Below, piece after piece: positions 1 to 9,911 of a DNA stretch of 64,000 bases. The translations under genes and the position numbers were made by a program. The notes beneath the pieces are model-generated. The model was given only the letters and a program-made list of their open reading frames with translations, did no database searches and was not told the origin of the DNA. How positions within the stretch are numbered: position 1 is the stretch's first letter; every line of letters begins with the position of its first letter. Source of the stretch: Mesorhizobium opportunistum WSM2075 (lineage in GTDB: Bacteria; Pseudomonadota; Alphaproteobacteria; Rhizobiales; Rhizobiaceae); the NCBI RefSeq assembly GCF_000176035.2, contig NC_015675.1:6452001-6516000 (forward strand), in the 5' to 3' direction.

Positions 1-185
1 GATCGTTGGCTGCGTCCCCTCTGGCAGCTGGGTGCCCACGGCCTTGTTCGCCGGGTTCCTCTTGCGGGCCTGGCTCACACATGACGATCGAGCACGACTT
101 GAACGGTGCTCTTGGCCGGGATACGCACCTCGCCGGCGAGCTTGCGCACCAGCAACTCGCGTATCTTCATGGCGTATCCTTTGCT
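1..185 (-). pseudogene. IS481-like transposase remnant
   Basis: Read on the minus strand, this stretch encodes a segment beginning MKIRELLVRKLAGEVRIP and continuing into KSTVQVVLDRH. After one frameshift it continues SQARKRNPANKAVGTQLPEG. This matches the region just before the catalytic core of IS481-type DDE transposases, where a 'VLDRHGLV...' segment precedes 'NDLWCxDFKG'. It is broken by the frameshift and runs off the left edge of the window. I see no terminal inverted repeat. Confidence 0.55.
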
Positions 186-379
186 GAGGAATTCAGAAGC
201 CCATGCCGGTTGGCTACGGCACCAGCATCGGAGGCATGAAAGAGGTGTCGCCTACTGGAAGAACCGGATTGCTCAACAACCAGATGATCGCGGGACTGTC
301 ACGCCCTGTGCCGATTGGCTTATCGTTCCTGGGTTTTGAAGAACTCGAGGACGGAAAGCAAAGCGACCCTATCGGGTTC

Positions 380-710
380 GATATCACAAAAGCTACGGCC
401 AACTGGTCGTGCAGGATTCACCTGGCAAGATGCTGCGGTCCGGACCGGGTGAAGAACGACCGTCACCCTCTCGGCTCGTTTCTAGAACGATATTGTGAGA
501 ACTCTCATGCCGTTCTGGAAGCCACGCGCAACTGGGATGGCGATGTACGACTGGCTCCACCACATCTGCGTTGTGTTGGCGTACCCCTTGAAGGTGAAGG
601 CGATCGCCGACGCCAAGATCAAGACGGACACGATCGACGCGACTGTGCTGGCGCACCTTCTTCGGGCTGATCTGGTGCACCCCAGCCCTCAATTTCCAGA
701 TGTGAATTCG
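380..710 (+). pseudogene. IS110-family transposase remnant (N-terminal part)
   Basis: Three reading frames together give an IS110-like N-terminal region: LVVQDSPGKMLRSG, then PLGSFLERYCENSHAVLEAT, then YPLKVKAIADAKIKTDTIDA and TVLAHLLRADLVHP. The KTDxIDA...LAHLLRxDL motif is typical of the DEDD domain of IS110 transposases. At least two frameshifts separate the pieces and the C-terminal half is missing, so it cannot make an active enzyme. The 190-380 interval before it holds nothing I recognise. Confidence 0.6.
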
Positions 711-799
711 GCGCGGAGCCTGATCTTTTGATCTTTGGTGACGACGCTTGGTTGAGATGCTGCGCTCGGTTATCTGTCGAGACCCGGCATACCATTTCT

Positions 800-1235
800 A
801 AAGGCCCAGCCGGACAAAACCGATCACATTGACGCCCGCGGCATTCCCCAGATGATGCGGGTCAACCTGTTCCGCCCGATGCATGTGAAGACGCTAGACT
901 AACCAGCCAGAACGTCGGGCACTGCTGTCGGCACGCAAGCTGCTGCAGGACAAGGCGACTGCCATCGAGAACGACATCCGGGGGATCTTGCGCAATTTCG
1001 GGCTCAAGCTTGGCAAGGCCAGTGCCGCAAGCTTCGAGGATCGCATCCGCAAGCTCGCCGAAGGCCTGCCTGACCTGATCGAGGAGCCGCTGCTCCGATC
1101 CACGAAGCAAGCTGCGCGCGCTCGCTCGGGAGGATGAGACGTGCCGCCGTCTGATGCGGTCCCAGGGGTCTGGCCGGGGGCGCGAAGATGGCCGCAGGGT
1201 CGAACCGGATCGCGGAATTGATGAACGTGAAATTT
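800..1235 (+). pseudogene. second IS110-family transposase remnant
   Basis: This is a different IS110 subgroup from the preceding remnant. It reads KTDHIDARGIPQMMRVNLFR, then (frameshifted) LLSARKLLQDKATAIENDIR, then FEDRIRKLAEGLPDLIEEPL, and finally EDETCRRLM. These are the DEDD-domain exit, the central helical region and the start of the C-terminal part of an IS110 transposase. Frameshifts and the missing C-terminus make it a pseudogene. It ends close to the truncated fumarase fragment on the other strand and may mark the deletion endpoint. Confidence 0.65.
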
Positions 1236-1335
1236 TAAAAGCCGGAAGAAAGCTAGACGATAAGTTCCCACTTGCCGGTGGGACGCTGGCCCTCGCGGAC
1301 GATGGATGAGGTGAGTTCGCAAACTTGCTTGTTCC

Positions 1336-1530
1336 GCTTCGGGAATTCAGCAGAATCTGCCCGATAGCGTTTTTCGCCGCCTGACTCTGTTCGCGCGCGT
1401 ATGCCTGCGAAAGGTATCGGATACAGTCGGGAGGATGGAGTTCGAGATGTACCCGAAGCGCGTCGGCGACGCTTTGTGATATCCTTGCCAGCATTTCGCT
1501 GCGCGACCGATTCAGTGCGCATCGCCTCAT
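1336..1530 (-). pseudogene. class I fumarate/tartrate hydratase N-terminal fragment
   Basis: The minus strand encodes SEMLARISQSVADALRVHLE, then HPPDCIRYLSQAYAREQSQA and AKNAIGQILLNS. This is the conserved N-terminal helix region of class I (iron-sulfur) fumarase and the L-tartrate dehydratase alpha family. After that the frame loses similarity next to the IS110 debris, so only about the first 60 residues survive. Its ATG overlaps the stop of the upstream CapA-like gene as ATGA (1527-1530), so the two were once translationally coupled. Confidence 0.55.
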
Positions 1531-2966
1531 CGTGAAGCGCCGGGCAGCTTTATCACTCCAACGTCGTTCTCAAATGCAATTTCAGTTCCAAATGGCTCCG
1601 AGAGCTTCTGTAGGCGTTCCAGAATGGCCTTTGCTTGCGACCTGGCAACCAACTTCGGGATGCCACGATTGGCAAATCTCTGGGCATAGCCCAGCTCGAT
1701 TGGATATAGCCGCAATTCAGCGAGATGATTTCTTTCAAATCGGCTGACTGTGATGATGCTCTCGTAGTAGATCGGTGCGGCGAGCGCGCCCACAAAGCCG
1801 CCTGCCCTGGGGTATCCTTTTGTCTCTTCGTCGACCGTCACCTCTGCATCGGTGTCGGTTCGTGGATTCTTGCCGTAGAGGGCGAACATGTCAGCCCCTA
1901 CGGGCGTCCGCAGGTCGTCGTAGAAGAAATTCCCCAGGCTGTAGAGGATTGGTCGGCCTTTGTAGATCTCGATGCCTCTCAATAGGTGCGGCCCGTGTCC
2001 GACATATGCATCCGCCCCTGCATCTATTGTCTTACGCGCAAAGGATTGCTCGTAATCTGGCGGTTCCTGGCTCCAGTTTCCGGGCTCGTGACAATGGTTG
2101 GTGACGACGCAGAAATCAGAAAACTGCTTGCCGCGGCGAACGTTTCGCAGGATATCAGCGACATCGCCCGCGTCGGGTTCGTAGCTATAACCGGCCTTGT
2201 CGCCAGATTTGAACGTCGCTCCAGCGAGACTAAGCCGGTTCGGGTTCTTATGGTCGGGACTGGGATTGGGTAGCGAATCACTCACGTTCCGTAAACTTTC
2301 GAGCATCGTCGGCGGCACTACGATGCTTTCAGTCAAGCGAAGGGCATAGAGTCCCGGCCTGCCCGGCGCCTCGCCGGCGGGATCGCACGCCCGGGACATC
2401 GGCGTAAAAGACGTAGTAAATGACACCAGCGCCACCCGCCCCCGCGCCGTCTCTAGAAACCGGGCAGCGCTGGCTTCTGCAAGGTTCTCACCCGCACCCG
2501 CATGAATGATTCCGCTCTCGTCGAGGATCCGGCCGGTTGCGCGCATACCTTCGAGGCCCCAGTCGAGTGTATGGTTATTTGCGCGCCCCATAATGTTGAA
2601 GCCCATCGCCTTTAGATCGGGTCCGACCTCTGGAAGGCTGACGTGGTACGCACCACCATGCTCGGCTTGTGGGCTTCCCTTGAACGATCGGATGTCGAAG
2701 ATGACGGATTCCATGTTGCCGAAAGTGGCATCGCCATTGCGAAGGATTTCGGCAATGGCGTGGATGCCGGGATGCCGGCCTTCCATCAGAGCCCGGGATA
2801 CGATGAGGTCACCGACTGCGACCATCGTGAAGCCGTCGGCAACATTAGTTTCGATCGAGCCGACCGTATCGTAGCCATCAGCACGTCGGGCTGGATCACA
2901 ACCGTTGTCGTGTAATTTTTTCTCCATATCTTCCTCAGTAGGCTGATTGCTTATAACCGAATCCAT
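1527..2966 (-). CDS. CapA-family metallophosphatase-like protein
   Basis: This 479-residue protein belongs to the CapA/PgsA family (poly-gamma-glutamate capsule protein, calcineurin-like fold). Visible signatures are MVAVGDLIVSR at the start of the domain, NMESVI, GRANNHTLDWG, VTNHCHEPGNW, and near the C-terminus GHGPHLLRGIEIYKGRP followed by ILYSLGNFF. These carry the family's metal-binding Asp, Asn and His positions. CapA proteins take part in gamma-polyglutamate synthesis or export, but many stand-alone homologues have no known substrate. No signal peptide or membrane segment is obvious, which suggests a cytosolic enzyme. Two starts are possible: ATG at 2966, or a second ATG at 2927 preceded by GAGGA. 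It lies 208 bp downstream of a peptide ABC operon in the same direction and may be its last complete gene. A truncated fumarase follows with an ATGA overlap. Confidence 0.8.
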   Translation of the reverse strand: MDSVISNQPTEEDMEKKLHDNGCDPARRADGYDTVGSIETNVADGFTMVAVGDLIVSRALMEGRHPGIHAIAEILRNGDATFGNMESVIFDIRSFKGSPQAEHGGAYHVSLPEVGPDLKAMGFNIMGRANNHTLDWGLEGMRATGRILDESGIIHAGAGENLAEASAARFLETARGRVALVSFTTSFTPMSRACDPAGEAPGRPGLYALRLTESIVVPPTMLESLRNVSDSLPNPSPDHKNPNRLSLAGATFKSGDKAGYSYEPDAGDVADILRNVRRGKQFSDFCVVTNHCHEPGNWSQEPPDYEQSFARKTIDAGADAYVGHGPHLLRGIEIYKGRPILYSLGNFFYDDLRTPVGADMFALYGKNPRTDTDAEVTVDEETKGYPRAGGFVGALAAPIYYESIITVSRFERNHLAELRLYPIELGYAQRFANRGIPKLVARSQAKAILERLQKLSEPFGTEIAFENDVGVIKLPGASR

Positions 2967-3174
2967 TCGCCTTTGTCATTCCTGTTCCCCCAGCTCTACC
3001 AGCGTCGCCGCGCCACTCGCACCACAAGCGCTCCTTTAGCTGAGAGGTTGCGATGCTCCCTTTGCGACCAGCGCGCCTCGCGGCCATACTGCCGCCCACG
3101 TTCATGGAGAGGGCCGGAAATATCGACTACCAAATACGACTCGACCATGGGAGCGTTAGATTTGTCTTGTATTT

Positions 3175-4212
3175 TTATGGGCTCCTAATCGCCGAAACCG
3201 TTGCAGCCGAGAAATTGGCCGCCGCAGCAGACTGGCCTGTGGCCGGAGCGCGCACGTGGCAGGCCACGAGGCGCCCGTCAGCCATCGGCACCAAAGGCGG
3301 TATCTCGGCACGGCAACGCTCGACTGCGAGCGGGCAGCGCGGATGGAAGGCGCACCCGCTCGGCGGGTTGATGGGGCTCGGCACCTCGCCCTCGACCGGC
3401 ACCTCCAGCCGAACCCGCGTCGGATCCGGCACCGGAGCTGCCGCGATCAACGCCTCGGTGTAGGGATGGACTGGATTCTCGAAGAGCGCCTCGCTCCGGG
3501 CGAGCTCCACGATGCGCCCCAGATACATGACGGCAACGCGATGCGCGATATGCTCCACGACGCCGAGGTCATGCGAGATGAAGACGAAGGCGATGCCCAT
3601 CTGCTGCTGGAGATCCAGAAGTAGGTTCAGAATCTGCGCCTGCACGGAGACATCGAGGGCTGACACCGCTTCGTCGGCGATGATGAGCGAAGGCTTGAGT
3701 GACAGTGCGCGCGCAATGCCGAGCCGCTGGCGCTGTCCGCCCGACAGCTCGGAGGGTAGCCTGTGCATCATCTCGGGCGACATTCCGACCTTACGCAGAA
3801 GCTCCGCGGCAAGTGCCTGGCGTTGCTTCCTGCTGAGGCACTCAAAATTCTCGACCGGCTCGGTGATGACCTGTCCGGCGGTAAGGCGTGGGTTCAGCGA
3901 CGAGTGAGGATCCTGAAAGACCATCTGCATGCGACGGCGCCAGGCGCGAAGCGCGTCCTTCTTGAGGCCAGCAATGTCGGTTCCCTCGATCAGCACGCGC
4001 CCACCCGTCGGCTCCACGAGCCGCATCAGGAGCCGCGCGACAGTCGACTTTCCGCAGCCCGATTCACCGACGATGCAGAGTGTCTCGCCCGCCTCGACGC
4101 AAAAGGATACATCCTCCACCGCCCGGATCACCGGAATGCTTTTCTTGAATATTCCAGCACCGAGCGGATAATGCTTGGTCAGATTTTCGACTTTAAGCAA
4201 AGGACCATTCAT
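3175..4212 (-). CDS. Peptide-type ABC transporter ATPase (DppF/OppF-like)
   Basis: A 345-residue ATP-binding subunit of the nickel/dipeptide/oligopeptide transporter family. It has Walker [10 protein letters not shown] (about residues 49-57), the signature LSGGQRQR, and Walker [13 protein letters not shown]. Its C-terminal oligopeptide-transporter domain contains the Cys-bearing [15 protein letters not shown], a segment that in this family can carry an iron-sulfur cluster. It would energise import through the two permeases upstream. The start is set at ATG 4212 because this ATG overlaps the preceding ATPase stop (ATGA). The longer frame to 4242 would run inside that gene. It is the last transporter gene of the operon that begins at 8646. 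Confidence 0.93.
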   Translation of the reverse strand: MNGPLLKVENLTKHYPLGAGIFKKSIPVIRAVEDVSFCVEAGETLCIVGESGCGKSTVARLLMRLVEPTGGRVLIEGTDIAGLKKDALRAWRRRMQMVFQDPHSSLNPRLTAGQVITEPVENFECLSRKQRQALAAELLRKVGMSPEMMHRLPSELSGGQRQRLGIARALSLKPSLIIADEAVSALDVSVQAQILNLLLDLQQQMGIAFVFISHDLGVVEHIAHRVAVMYLGRIVELARSEALFENPVHPYTEALIAAAPVPDPTRVRLEVPVEGEVPSPINPPSGCAFHPRCPLAVERCRAEIPPLVPMADGRLVACHVRAPATGQSAAAANFSAATVSAIRSP

Positions 4213-5216
4213 GCGCCCATCACCTCTTCGGCGCGCCAGCAAGCTGCGGCGTGGCTCGGCCCGACATCACGCAGGATGGGTGTCTTCTCGCGGCAAATAT
4301 CGATCGCGAACGGGCAGCGTGGTGCAAAGCTGCAGCCGACATTGGGCTCGCGCAAGTTTGGGACGATGCCGGGAATTTCCGGAAGGCGGCGCTGGCGGCC
4401 ACGCCGCGGATCTGGCACCGATCGCATGAGGCCCTGGGTGTAGGGATGTGCGGGACGCGCAAACAGATCTATCACGTTAGCTTGTTCCACGATCCGGCCG
4501 GCATACATCACGATCACGCGTTGGCATGTCTCGGCTACAACGCCCAGGTCATGCGTGATGAACATGACGGCCGTTCCCGTGCGCGCTTTCAGATCGACAA
4601 TGAGCCGCAGGATCTGCGCCTGGATCGTGACGTCAAGCGCGGTCGTCGGCTCGTCGGCGATCAACAATTCCGGCGAGCAGGCAAGAGCCATGGCGATCAT
4701 GGCGCGCTGGCGCATGCCGCCCGACATTTCGTGGGGATAATTACAGACGCGCCGTTCCGGATCCGCGATGCGGACGAGACGCAGCATCTCTTCGGCCTTT
4801 GCCATGGCCACGGTCCGCGAGACCTTGGTATGGATCTGCACCGCTTCCGCAATCTGGTGGCCGACCGTATAAACGGGGTTCAGGCTCGTCATCGGCTCCT
4901 GGAAGATCATGGCGATCTGGTTGCCGCGGATCTTTCGCATCTCCCGATGGGACAGCTTAAGGAGATCGCGTCCGTGCAAGCGGGCCTCGCCGCCGACAGT
5001 CCTGGCGGTCAGCTTCGGCAGCAGACGAAGGATAGAGAGAGCGGTGACGCTCTTCCCGCATCCCGATTCACCGACGACGCCAAGTGTCTCGCCTTTCTTG
5101 ACCTGAAAGCTGATGCCGCTGAGCGCACGGGTGACGCTCTCTTCGCCGTAAAAATGCGTCTCTAGGTCTCGGACATCGAGAAGCACGTCGTTCCCTGCAG
5201 TTTGATGCATCTGCAT
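4209..5216 (-). CDS. Peptide-type ABC transporter ATPase (DppD/OppD-like)
   Basis: A 335-residue ATP-binding subunit, partner of the 3175-4212 ATPase. Motifs are Walker A GESGCGKS (about 49-56), signature MSGGMRQR, Walker [14 protein letters not shown]-loop FITHDLGVV, and the C-terminal oligopeptide domain with [14 protein letters not shown]. The start is ATG 5216, one base after the stop of the upstream permease (TAA at 5218-5220). A frame extending to 5285 would overlap the permease by 68 bases and is not needed. Together with the DppF-like subunit it forms a heterodimeric nucleotide-binding unit. Confidence 0.93.
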   Translation of the reverse strand: MQMHQTAGNDVLLDVRDLETHFYGEESVTRALSGISFQVKKGETLGVVGESGCGKSVTALSILRLLPKLTARTVGGEARLHGRDLLKLSHREMRKIRGNQIAMIFQEPMTSLNPVYTVGHQIAEAVQIHTKVSRTVAMAKAEEMLRLVRIADPERRVCNYPHEMSGGMRQRAMIAMALACSPELLIADEPTTALDVTIQAQILRLIVDLKARTGTAVMFITHDLGVVAETCQRVIVMYAGRIVEQANVIDLFARPAHPYTQGLMRSVPDPRRGRQRRLPEIPGIVPNLREPNVGCSFAPRCPFAIDICREKTPILRDVGPSHAAACWRAEEVMGA

Positions 5217-5217
5217 G

Positions 5218-6099
5218 TTAGCGCCTCTTCTTGGCGCGGGGATCGAACAGGTCGCGCAAACCGTCCCCGAGCAGGTTGACAGCAAGGACCGTCACGGCAA
5301 GGCAGATACCGGGGGCGAAGATCGTCATTGGAGCGATGGCAAGATACAGGCGCGAACTGGCAATCATGTTGCCCCAGCTCGGAATCTCGGGCGGCACGCC
5401 CACGCCGAGGAAACTCAGCCCCGCCTCCGTCAGGATCGCACTGGCGCAGACGGTAGCGCCCTGGACCATCAGCGCCGGAATGGTACTCGGCAGGATATGC
5501 CGCCACAGCACCTTGGGCAGGCGCGCCCCGCCGCAGAGTGCGGCCTCCACGTAGGGACGCTCGCGAACACCCAGAACCACCGAACGAACCAGCCGCGCGA
5601 CAGCTGGCGTTTCTGGGACCGCGATGGCGACGATGAGGATGCCGATGCCGGGCCCGGTCAGAGAAATGAGCGCGATCGCCAGCAGAATCGTCGGGATCGA
5701 CATCAGGCCGTCCATGACCCGCATGACCACGTTGTCGAAGCTGCGGCTGTAGCCTGCGACGATTCCGATCAGAAGCCCCGCAAGAGCCGCACACGCCGCC
5801 GACAGCAGCCCGACCACAAGAGAGATGCGGGCGCCGAAGATCGTTCGCGCAAACACGTCCCGGCCCAGATTGTCGCTCCCGAACCACATCTCGGCGTACG
5901 GCGGCTGAAGGCGCTTGAACGGATCCATGTTCACTGGATCGCCGGCGTAAAGAGGGGCGGCAATCGCCAGAGCGATCAGGAGCACCAACAGACTGCCGCC
6001 CACCAGAACCAGCGGGTGCCGCCTAGCCAGACGCGGAATATCGGATAGCTGCAGCCGACCAATCGGCACGGCCTCAACCGGTGCGGAAAGAAGGGTCAT
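5218..6099 (-). CDS. Peptide-type ABC transporter permease (DppC-like)
   Basis: A 293-residue inner-membrane permease of the DppC/OppC type. It has an N-terminal membrane span ([20 protein letters not shown]), the [18 protein letters not shown] region typical of DppC proteins, several further spans, and an EAA loop ([20 protein letters not shown]) that contacts the ATPases. It follows the DppB-like permease by one base and is followed one base later by the DppD-like ATPase, so it sits within a tightly packed operon. Confidence 0.93.
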   Translation of the reverse strand: MTLLSAPVEAVPIGRLQLSDIPRLARRHPLVLVGGSLLVLLIALAIAAPLYAGDPVNMDPFKRLQPPYAEMWFGSDNLGRDVFARTIFGARISLVVGLLSAACAALAGLLIGIVAGYSRSFDNVVMRVMDGLMSIPTILLAIALISLTGPGIGILIVAIAVPETPAVARLVRSVVLGVRERPYVEAALCGGARLPKVLWRHILPSTIPALMVQGATVCASAILTEAGLSFLGVGVPPEIPSWGNMIASSRLYLAIAPMTIFAPGICLAVTVLAVNLLGDGLRDLFDPRAKKRR

Positions 6100-6100
6100 A

Positions 6101-7042
6101 TCAGTACCGGATCCGGGGATCGATCAAGGTGTAGGCCAGATCGACTGTGAGATTGATAAGGACGTACAAACCCGAAGTCAGGATGAGCACACTCTGTATG
6201 ATCGGATAGTCGCGGTTGTTGATTGCATCCACGACCAGACGACCGATACCGGGTATGTTGAACACCGTTTCCGTGAGGACGACGCCGCCGATCAGATAAG
6301 CGAAGCTTATGCCGATAACGGTCAGGATCGGAACACCCGCATTCTTCAAGGCGTGGTGGAATAGCATGGCATAGGACGAAGCGCCCTTGGCGGCGGCCGT
6401 TCGCATATAGTCTTCCGACAGGACCTCGAGCATGCTCGCCCGTGTAACCCGGGCAATGAATGCAATGTAGCCAAGCCCTAAGGCCACGGTGGGAAGGATC
6501 AGGTGCACAAACCAAGGCCCGAGACCCTGGTTTAAAGGGATGTATCCTTGGACCGGCAGCCAGTGTGTCCTGATGGCGAAGAAGTATATGAGAAAATAGC
6601 CGATGACAAAGACCGGGACGGAATAACCAACTGCCGAAAAGGCTGCGAGGAGACGGTCGAGCAGCCCGCCAGATCGCCACGCGGCAAGAATGCCGAAGGA
6701 GACCCCAACGGACACGGACAGGATCATCGTCAGGATCGACAACGAAAGGGTCGGTTCAAGCCGCTGCGAGATCAGGTCGAGGACCGGTCGCCCGGCAAAG
6801 ATCGAGGTGCCGAAATCACCGCCGAGCATGTCGCGCACCCAACGCATGAACTGAACCGGCATGGGGTCGTTCAGGCCCAGATGCTCTCGGATACTGGCGA
6901 TCAGCTGCGGAGCGGCATTTCTGCCGGCGATCATGGCCGCCGGGTCGCCGCGAGCCAGCCTGAGAAGCAGGAATATGAAGATCCCGACCATCGCCATGAC
7001 GGCGATGGTCGAAACGAATCTGCGTAGGATGTAGGCAGCCAC
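6101..7042 (-). CDS. Peptide-type ABC transporter permease (DppB-like)
   Basis: A 313-residue inner-membrane permease of the DppB/OppB type. It begins AAYILRRFVSTIAVMAMVG after a GTG start and contains the LGLNDPMPVQFMRWV segment that follows the first span in DppB proteins. Its EAA loop is YMRTAAAKGASSYAMLFHHA. The start is GTG 7042, which overlaps the stop of the upstream binding-protein gene by one base (TAGTG). The frame stays open another 64 codons upstream, but that part is inside the binding-protein gene and lacks permease character. Confidence 0.92.
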   Translation of the reverse strand: MAAYILRRFVSTIAVMAMVGIFIFLLLRLARGDPAAMIAGRNAAPQLIASIREHLGLNDPMPVQFMRWVRDMLGGDFGTSIFAGRPVLDLISQRLEPTLSLSILTMILSVSVGVSFGILAAWRSGGLLDRLLAAFSAVGYSVPVFVIGYFLIYFFAIRTHWLPVQGYIPLNQGLGPWFVHLILPTVALGLGYIAFIARVTRASMLEVLSEDYMRTAAAKGASSYAMLFHHALKNAGVPILTVIGISFAYLIGGVVLTETVFNIPGIGRLVVDAINNRDYPIIQSVLILTSGLYVLINLTVDLAYTLIDPRIRY

Positions 7043-8646
7043 TAGGCCGGAACCTTCTGCATATTCCACATCGCTGTGAGCGACGGCATTTCGATGAGAC
7101 CAGTGAGCGTCTTGCGGCGCGCGATTGGCGAGAGAACTGATCCCAGTAGAACGGTGCCCGCGATGTCCCACTGTATACGTTGCATCTCGCGCGCCAGTGC
7201 CTGGCGCTCTTCGAGTGTTTCGACATCCGCCCATTTTGCCCGAAGAGCCTCGTATTCATCGCTCTGCGGCCACCCCCACCAACCCTGCTCGCCATTCGCG
7301 GTCAGAGTGGGATTACTGAGCGTAGTGCTGCGCTCATAATCGGACTCGGACGTGATGAAAATGCTCCAGCCGTCGTTCTCAACGGAGCCCTTGTTCCTTC
7401 GGCGGGCGCCATTTGAGGCCGAATCGCCCGGGGCAAGCTCGGCGTTGACCCCAATCTTGCGCAGAGTGACCGCCAAGAGCTGCGCACAATTGCCGGCCTC
7501 CGCCCAGTCCGTTCGCTGCAGGATGACGACTTTTTCGCCGGCATATCCCGCCTCCTTGAAGAGCTGCTTGGCTTTTTCCGGATCACCGCCCTTCTTGTAC
7601 CACCCTGTATTTTCGTCGTTGGTATAGGGCGTTTGGTTTCCGAAAAACGAAGTGATGGTGCGGGTGTATTCTGGGGGAAACGAAGTACGCATAAATGCCT
7701 CCTGATCGATCAGGTGAAGCATTGCTTGGCGTGCCTTGACGTTGTCGAACGGCTTCTGCAGGCAGTTCATGCGCATGAAATATACATCGCCCGCCTTGTT
7801 AAGAACCTGCAGTGCAAGGTTAGTGTCGCTTTCAATCGCTGGGTAAAGATCGGCGGGTGGCAATAAGTGAAAATCGACCTCGCCCGACTGCAAGGCCGCA
7901 ACGGCGGTCTGCTGATCAGTGATATTTTCCCAGATAACGCGATCGACGTTGACGACCTTCCCGCCCGCGAACCCGTCTGTCGGCTCGTGGCGGGGTACAT
8001 ACTTTTCATTGCGGTCGTAGGTGAAGCTGGCGCCCGGCTTAGCAAGAGCATGGTTAAACTTGAACGGCCCCGATCCGATGTTCGCGGTCACCTGCTCTGT
8101 GGCAGCGAGATTCGCGTCCTTTTCGCGCATGATGTACAAGACCGGCGTGACCGCTCCCGCTAGGATTTCAATAAGAAGTCCCATCGGTTCCCTGAGCGAG
8201 ATGATCAAGGTTTTATCGTCCTGCGCCGAGATGTCGCTGGCCCGTTCCACGATCAGCTTTCCGCCAGAAGGCACCTCGCCCCAGCGACAGATCGAGGCGA
8301 CACAGTCCTTCGCGGTGACGGGGGTGCCATCATGCCAGCCCAGACCATCCCGCAGCTCGAACGTATAAGTTTTCTTGTCATCGGAAACGGCCCACTTCCC
8401 CACCATTTGCGGTTGTGGAATCAATTTGGAATCAAGCGAAAACAGCATGTCGTAAATCGCAAGGCCATGATTGCCGGTCATAGTAGCCGTCGTAACGATC
8501 GGATCGAAGGTGCTGAGGTCGCCCATCACCATGCGGACCGTCCGCGCGTCGGTTGGTGCTGTTTGTGCCCTCAGGACTGAGGGAATCGATATAGCCGCTC
8601 CGGCGGCCAAACCCGCTTTGATCATTTCACGTCGAGAGATTGCCAT
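7042..8646 (-). CDS. ABC transporter substrate-binding protein, family 5 (peptide type)
   Basis: A 534-residue periplasmic solute-binding protein of family 5, the dipeptide/oligopeptide/nickel type. It starts MAISRREMIKAGLAAGAA, a twin-arginine-like signal (SRREMIK followed by a hydrophobic Ala-rich stretch) with a probable cleavage near VLRAQT. Family hallmarks include YTFELRDGLGWHDGTPVTAK and later ARQAMLHLIDQEAFM. The ligand cannot be read from sequence; relatives bind peptides, opines, agrocinopine-like sugars and glutathione. It is the first gene of the operon ending with two ATPases at 3175. A nod-box-like element lies 104 bp upstream (8750-8792), so the operon is a predicted member of the dispersed regulon. 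Confidence 0.92.
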   Translation of the reverse strand: MAISRREMIKAGLAAGAAISIPSVLRAQTAPTDARTVRMVMGDLSTFDPIVTTATMTGNHGLAIYDMLFSLDSKLIPQPQMVGKWAVSDDKKTYTFELRDGLGWHDGTPVTAKDCVASICRWGEVPSGGKLIVERASDISAQDDKTLIISLREPMGLLIEILAGAVTPVLYIMREKDANLAATEQVTANIGSGPFKFNHALAKPGASFTYDRNEKYVPRHEPTDGFAGGKVVNVDRVIWENITDQQTAVAALQSGEVDFHLLPPADLYPAIESDTNLALQVLNKAGDVYFMRMNCLQKPFDNVKARQAMLHLIDQEAFMRTSFPPEYTRTITSFFGNQTPYTNDENTGWYKKGGDPEKAKQLFKEAGYAGEKVVILQRTDWAEAGNCAQLLAVTLRKIGVNAELAPGDSASNGARRRNKGSVENDGWSIFITSESDYERSTTLSNPTLTANGEQGWWGWPQSDEYEALRAKWADVETLEERQALAREMQRIQWDIAGTVLLGSVLSPIARRKTLTGLIEMPSLTAMWNMQKVPA

Positions 8647-8749
8647 GGCTCATTCCCCTTTGTCCGGTCGCGCCGTTATCACGCTTATCGGTTAGATGAA
8701 TACTGAGAGGAGCATTCATTCAATCTATGTTCCGTCGCGCCACAACCTC

Positions 8750-8792
8750 CGTCAAATTCAGTTTGCGTATCGTTGCCATCTGGTTTTGAGAT
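8750..8792 (-). promoter_or_regulatory. Nod-box-like element 1
   Basis: Read toward the gene at 8646, the element is ATC-N9-GATG (repeat arms at 8778-8792), then N4, CGATAC, then CAAACTGAATTTGACG ending at 8750. The distance from the repeat to the TCAAAT block matches eight of the other nine sites. TTGACG at 8750-8755 could serve as a -35 box. The bases beyond the repeat (CTCAGAGCGG) are also shared with elements 3 and 7. Confidence 0.7.
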
Positions 8793-8829
8793 AACTCAGA
8801 GCGGTTTGGATTGTGGATATGAGGTATCC

Positions 8830-9055
8830 TGGGCCCTTTCCCCGGCTGAAGACCTCCGTGCTCGCCCGTCCTGCCATTGCCGCCAAAGGAAAGCGCCTGC
8901 CGAAAGGTCAGCCAGTTCTAGCCGAGTAACCGCGCTCGATGACCGCGGCACACAGGATCAGGATGTTGATGCCGGAATAGGTGCGGCTGGTGGCGGCGTT
9001 CTTCGGCAGGTCGAAGGCCGCCTTCGCCCTGCGGTTCAGCCGTGCCATTGATCAA
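8830..9055 (-). pseudogene. ArdC-like antirestriction protein remnant
   Basis: The minus strand encodes NAATSRTYSGINILILCAAV, then IERGYSARTG and, after a frameshift, NWLTFRQALSFGGNGRTGEH. This is the conserved N-terminal region of ArdC/DUF1738 antirestriction proteins ('YxGINxLxLW...WLTFxQAxxxGGxVRxGE'). Such genes travel on conjugative plasmids and integrative elements. The rest of the gene is missing. Confidence 0.6.
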
Positions 9056-9185
9056 GGAGGCCATCGCAAACGGTGAGCGCTTCTGGGCCCATGCCTTTGA
9101 ACACGCTTGCGCCACGAACGACATCGAGCCACCGACCAAGGAGCAGGCATCACGATGCACCTTCTTGGAGTTGTTGAGCGGCAAT
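9048..9185 (+). pseudogene. IS481-like transposase fragment
   Basis: The plus strand encodes PLIKEAIANGERFWAHAFEH followed by ACATNDIEP. The same segment (PLIKEAIANGEIFRAHAFEL, then ARARNDIEH) occurs in the IS481-like remnant at 26515-26990, so both derive from related elements. Only about 45 codons remain, wedged between ArdC and recombinase debris. Confidence 0.5.
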
Positions 9186-9189
9186 TAAT

Positions 9190-9911
9190 CTGGGCGGACG
9201 ACCACCATATCGACTGCCGGCGCCTTTTTCGAGTCTGACATTGGCCCGGCGGTTCAAGAGGTAATCGATGGTTGGTGGCATATCGATGGCGCTTGAGAAT
9301 GCCCTTTCGCCCGAGTTGGTGAAGGGTCGAGGCGCACACGCCGAGCTGCTGGGCTACGTCCTCGCCAGTCAGCATGCCGCTCTCCCGCAGCCGTTCCTAC
9401 CGGGTCTTCAATCCATAGGTGCGGCGCACGAGCATGACCCTTCTTCAGCGTGAAGAGTTCGCCGCGCCAGTTGCGATGCCCGAGTTCATTGAGACGGGCG
9501 GCGATCTGCTGGTCGTTGGCGGTCTCTAGCAGCTCGTTCAATATCGCCACGACTGTGCCGGCGTCTTGCGTATCACTGACATTGGCCGCGGTCTGGTCAC
9601 CGACAGGCTCGCATGCCCTCGCCGCGCCAGCGGCTATGGATGTTGACCTGCTCGTCGACGAGCAGCGTCACGTCTTCCATGAGAAGGCCGAGCATGCGCT
9701 TGCGTTCGACGGCACCGGTGCGCTCGTCATTCCAGATGCGTGGGAAATCGGCGGCCAGCGCCTTGATGCGCTCCTGCGCTGGCTCGTCCAGCAGCGAGCG
9801 GTCGGCCTCGTTCTGGCGCTCGTGCTCGCGCTGGAGCGCGTCCAGGTCACGCAGCCGTGCGTTCCAGTCGGCTTCCAGCGCGTCGGCGACCAGGTTGTCC
9901 GCATTGACCAT
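9190..9911 (-). pseudogene. Large serine recombinase remnant (C-terminal part)
   Basis: On the minus strand three frames give, in order, VADALEADWNARLRDLDALQ and IWNDERTGAVERKRMLGLLM (coiled-coil region), LETANDQQIAARLNELGHRN, and LTGEDVAQQLGVCASTLHQL followed by GRKGILKRHRY (a DNA-binding helix-turn-helix). This order is that of the C-terminal half of rhizobial large serine recombinases, after the zinc ribbon. Frameshifts lie near 9590 and 9400. The catalytic N-terminal domain is absent. Confidence 0.65.
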
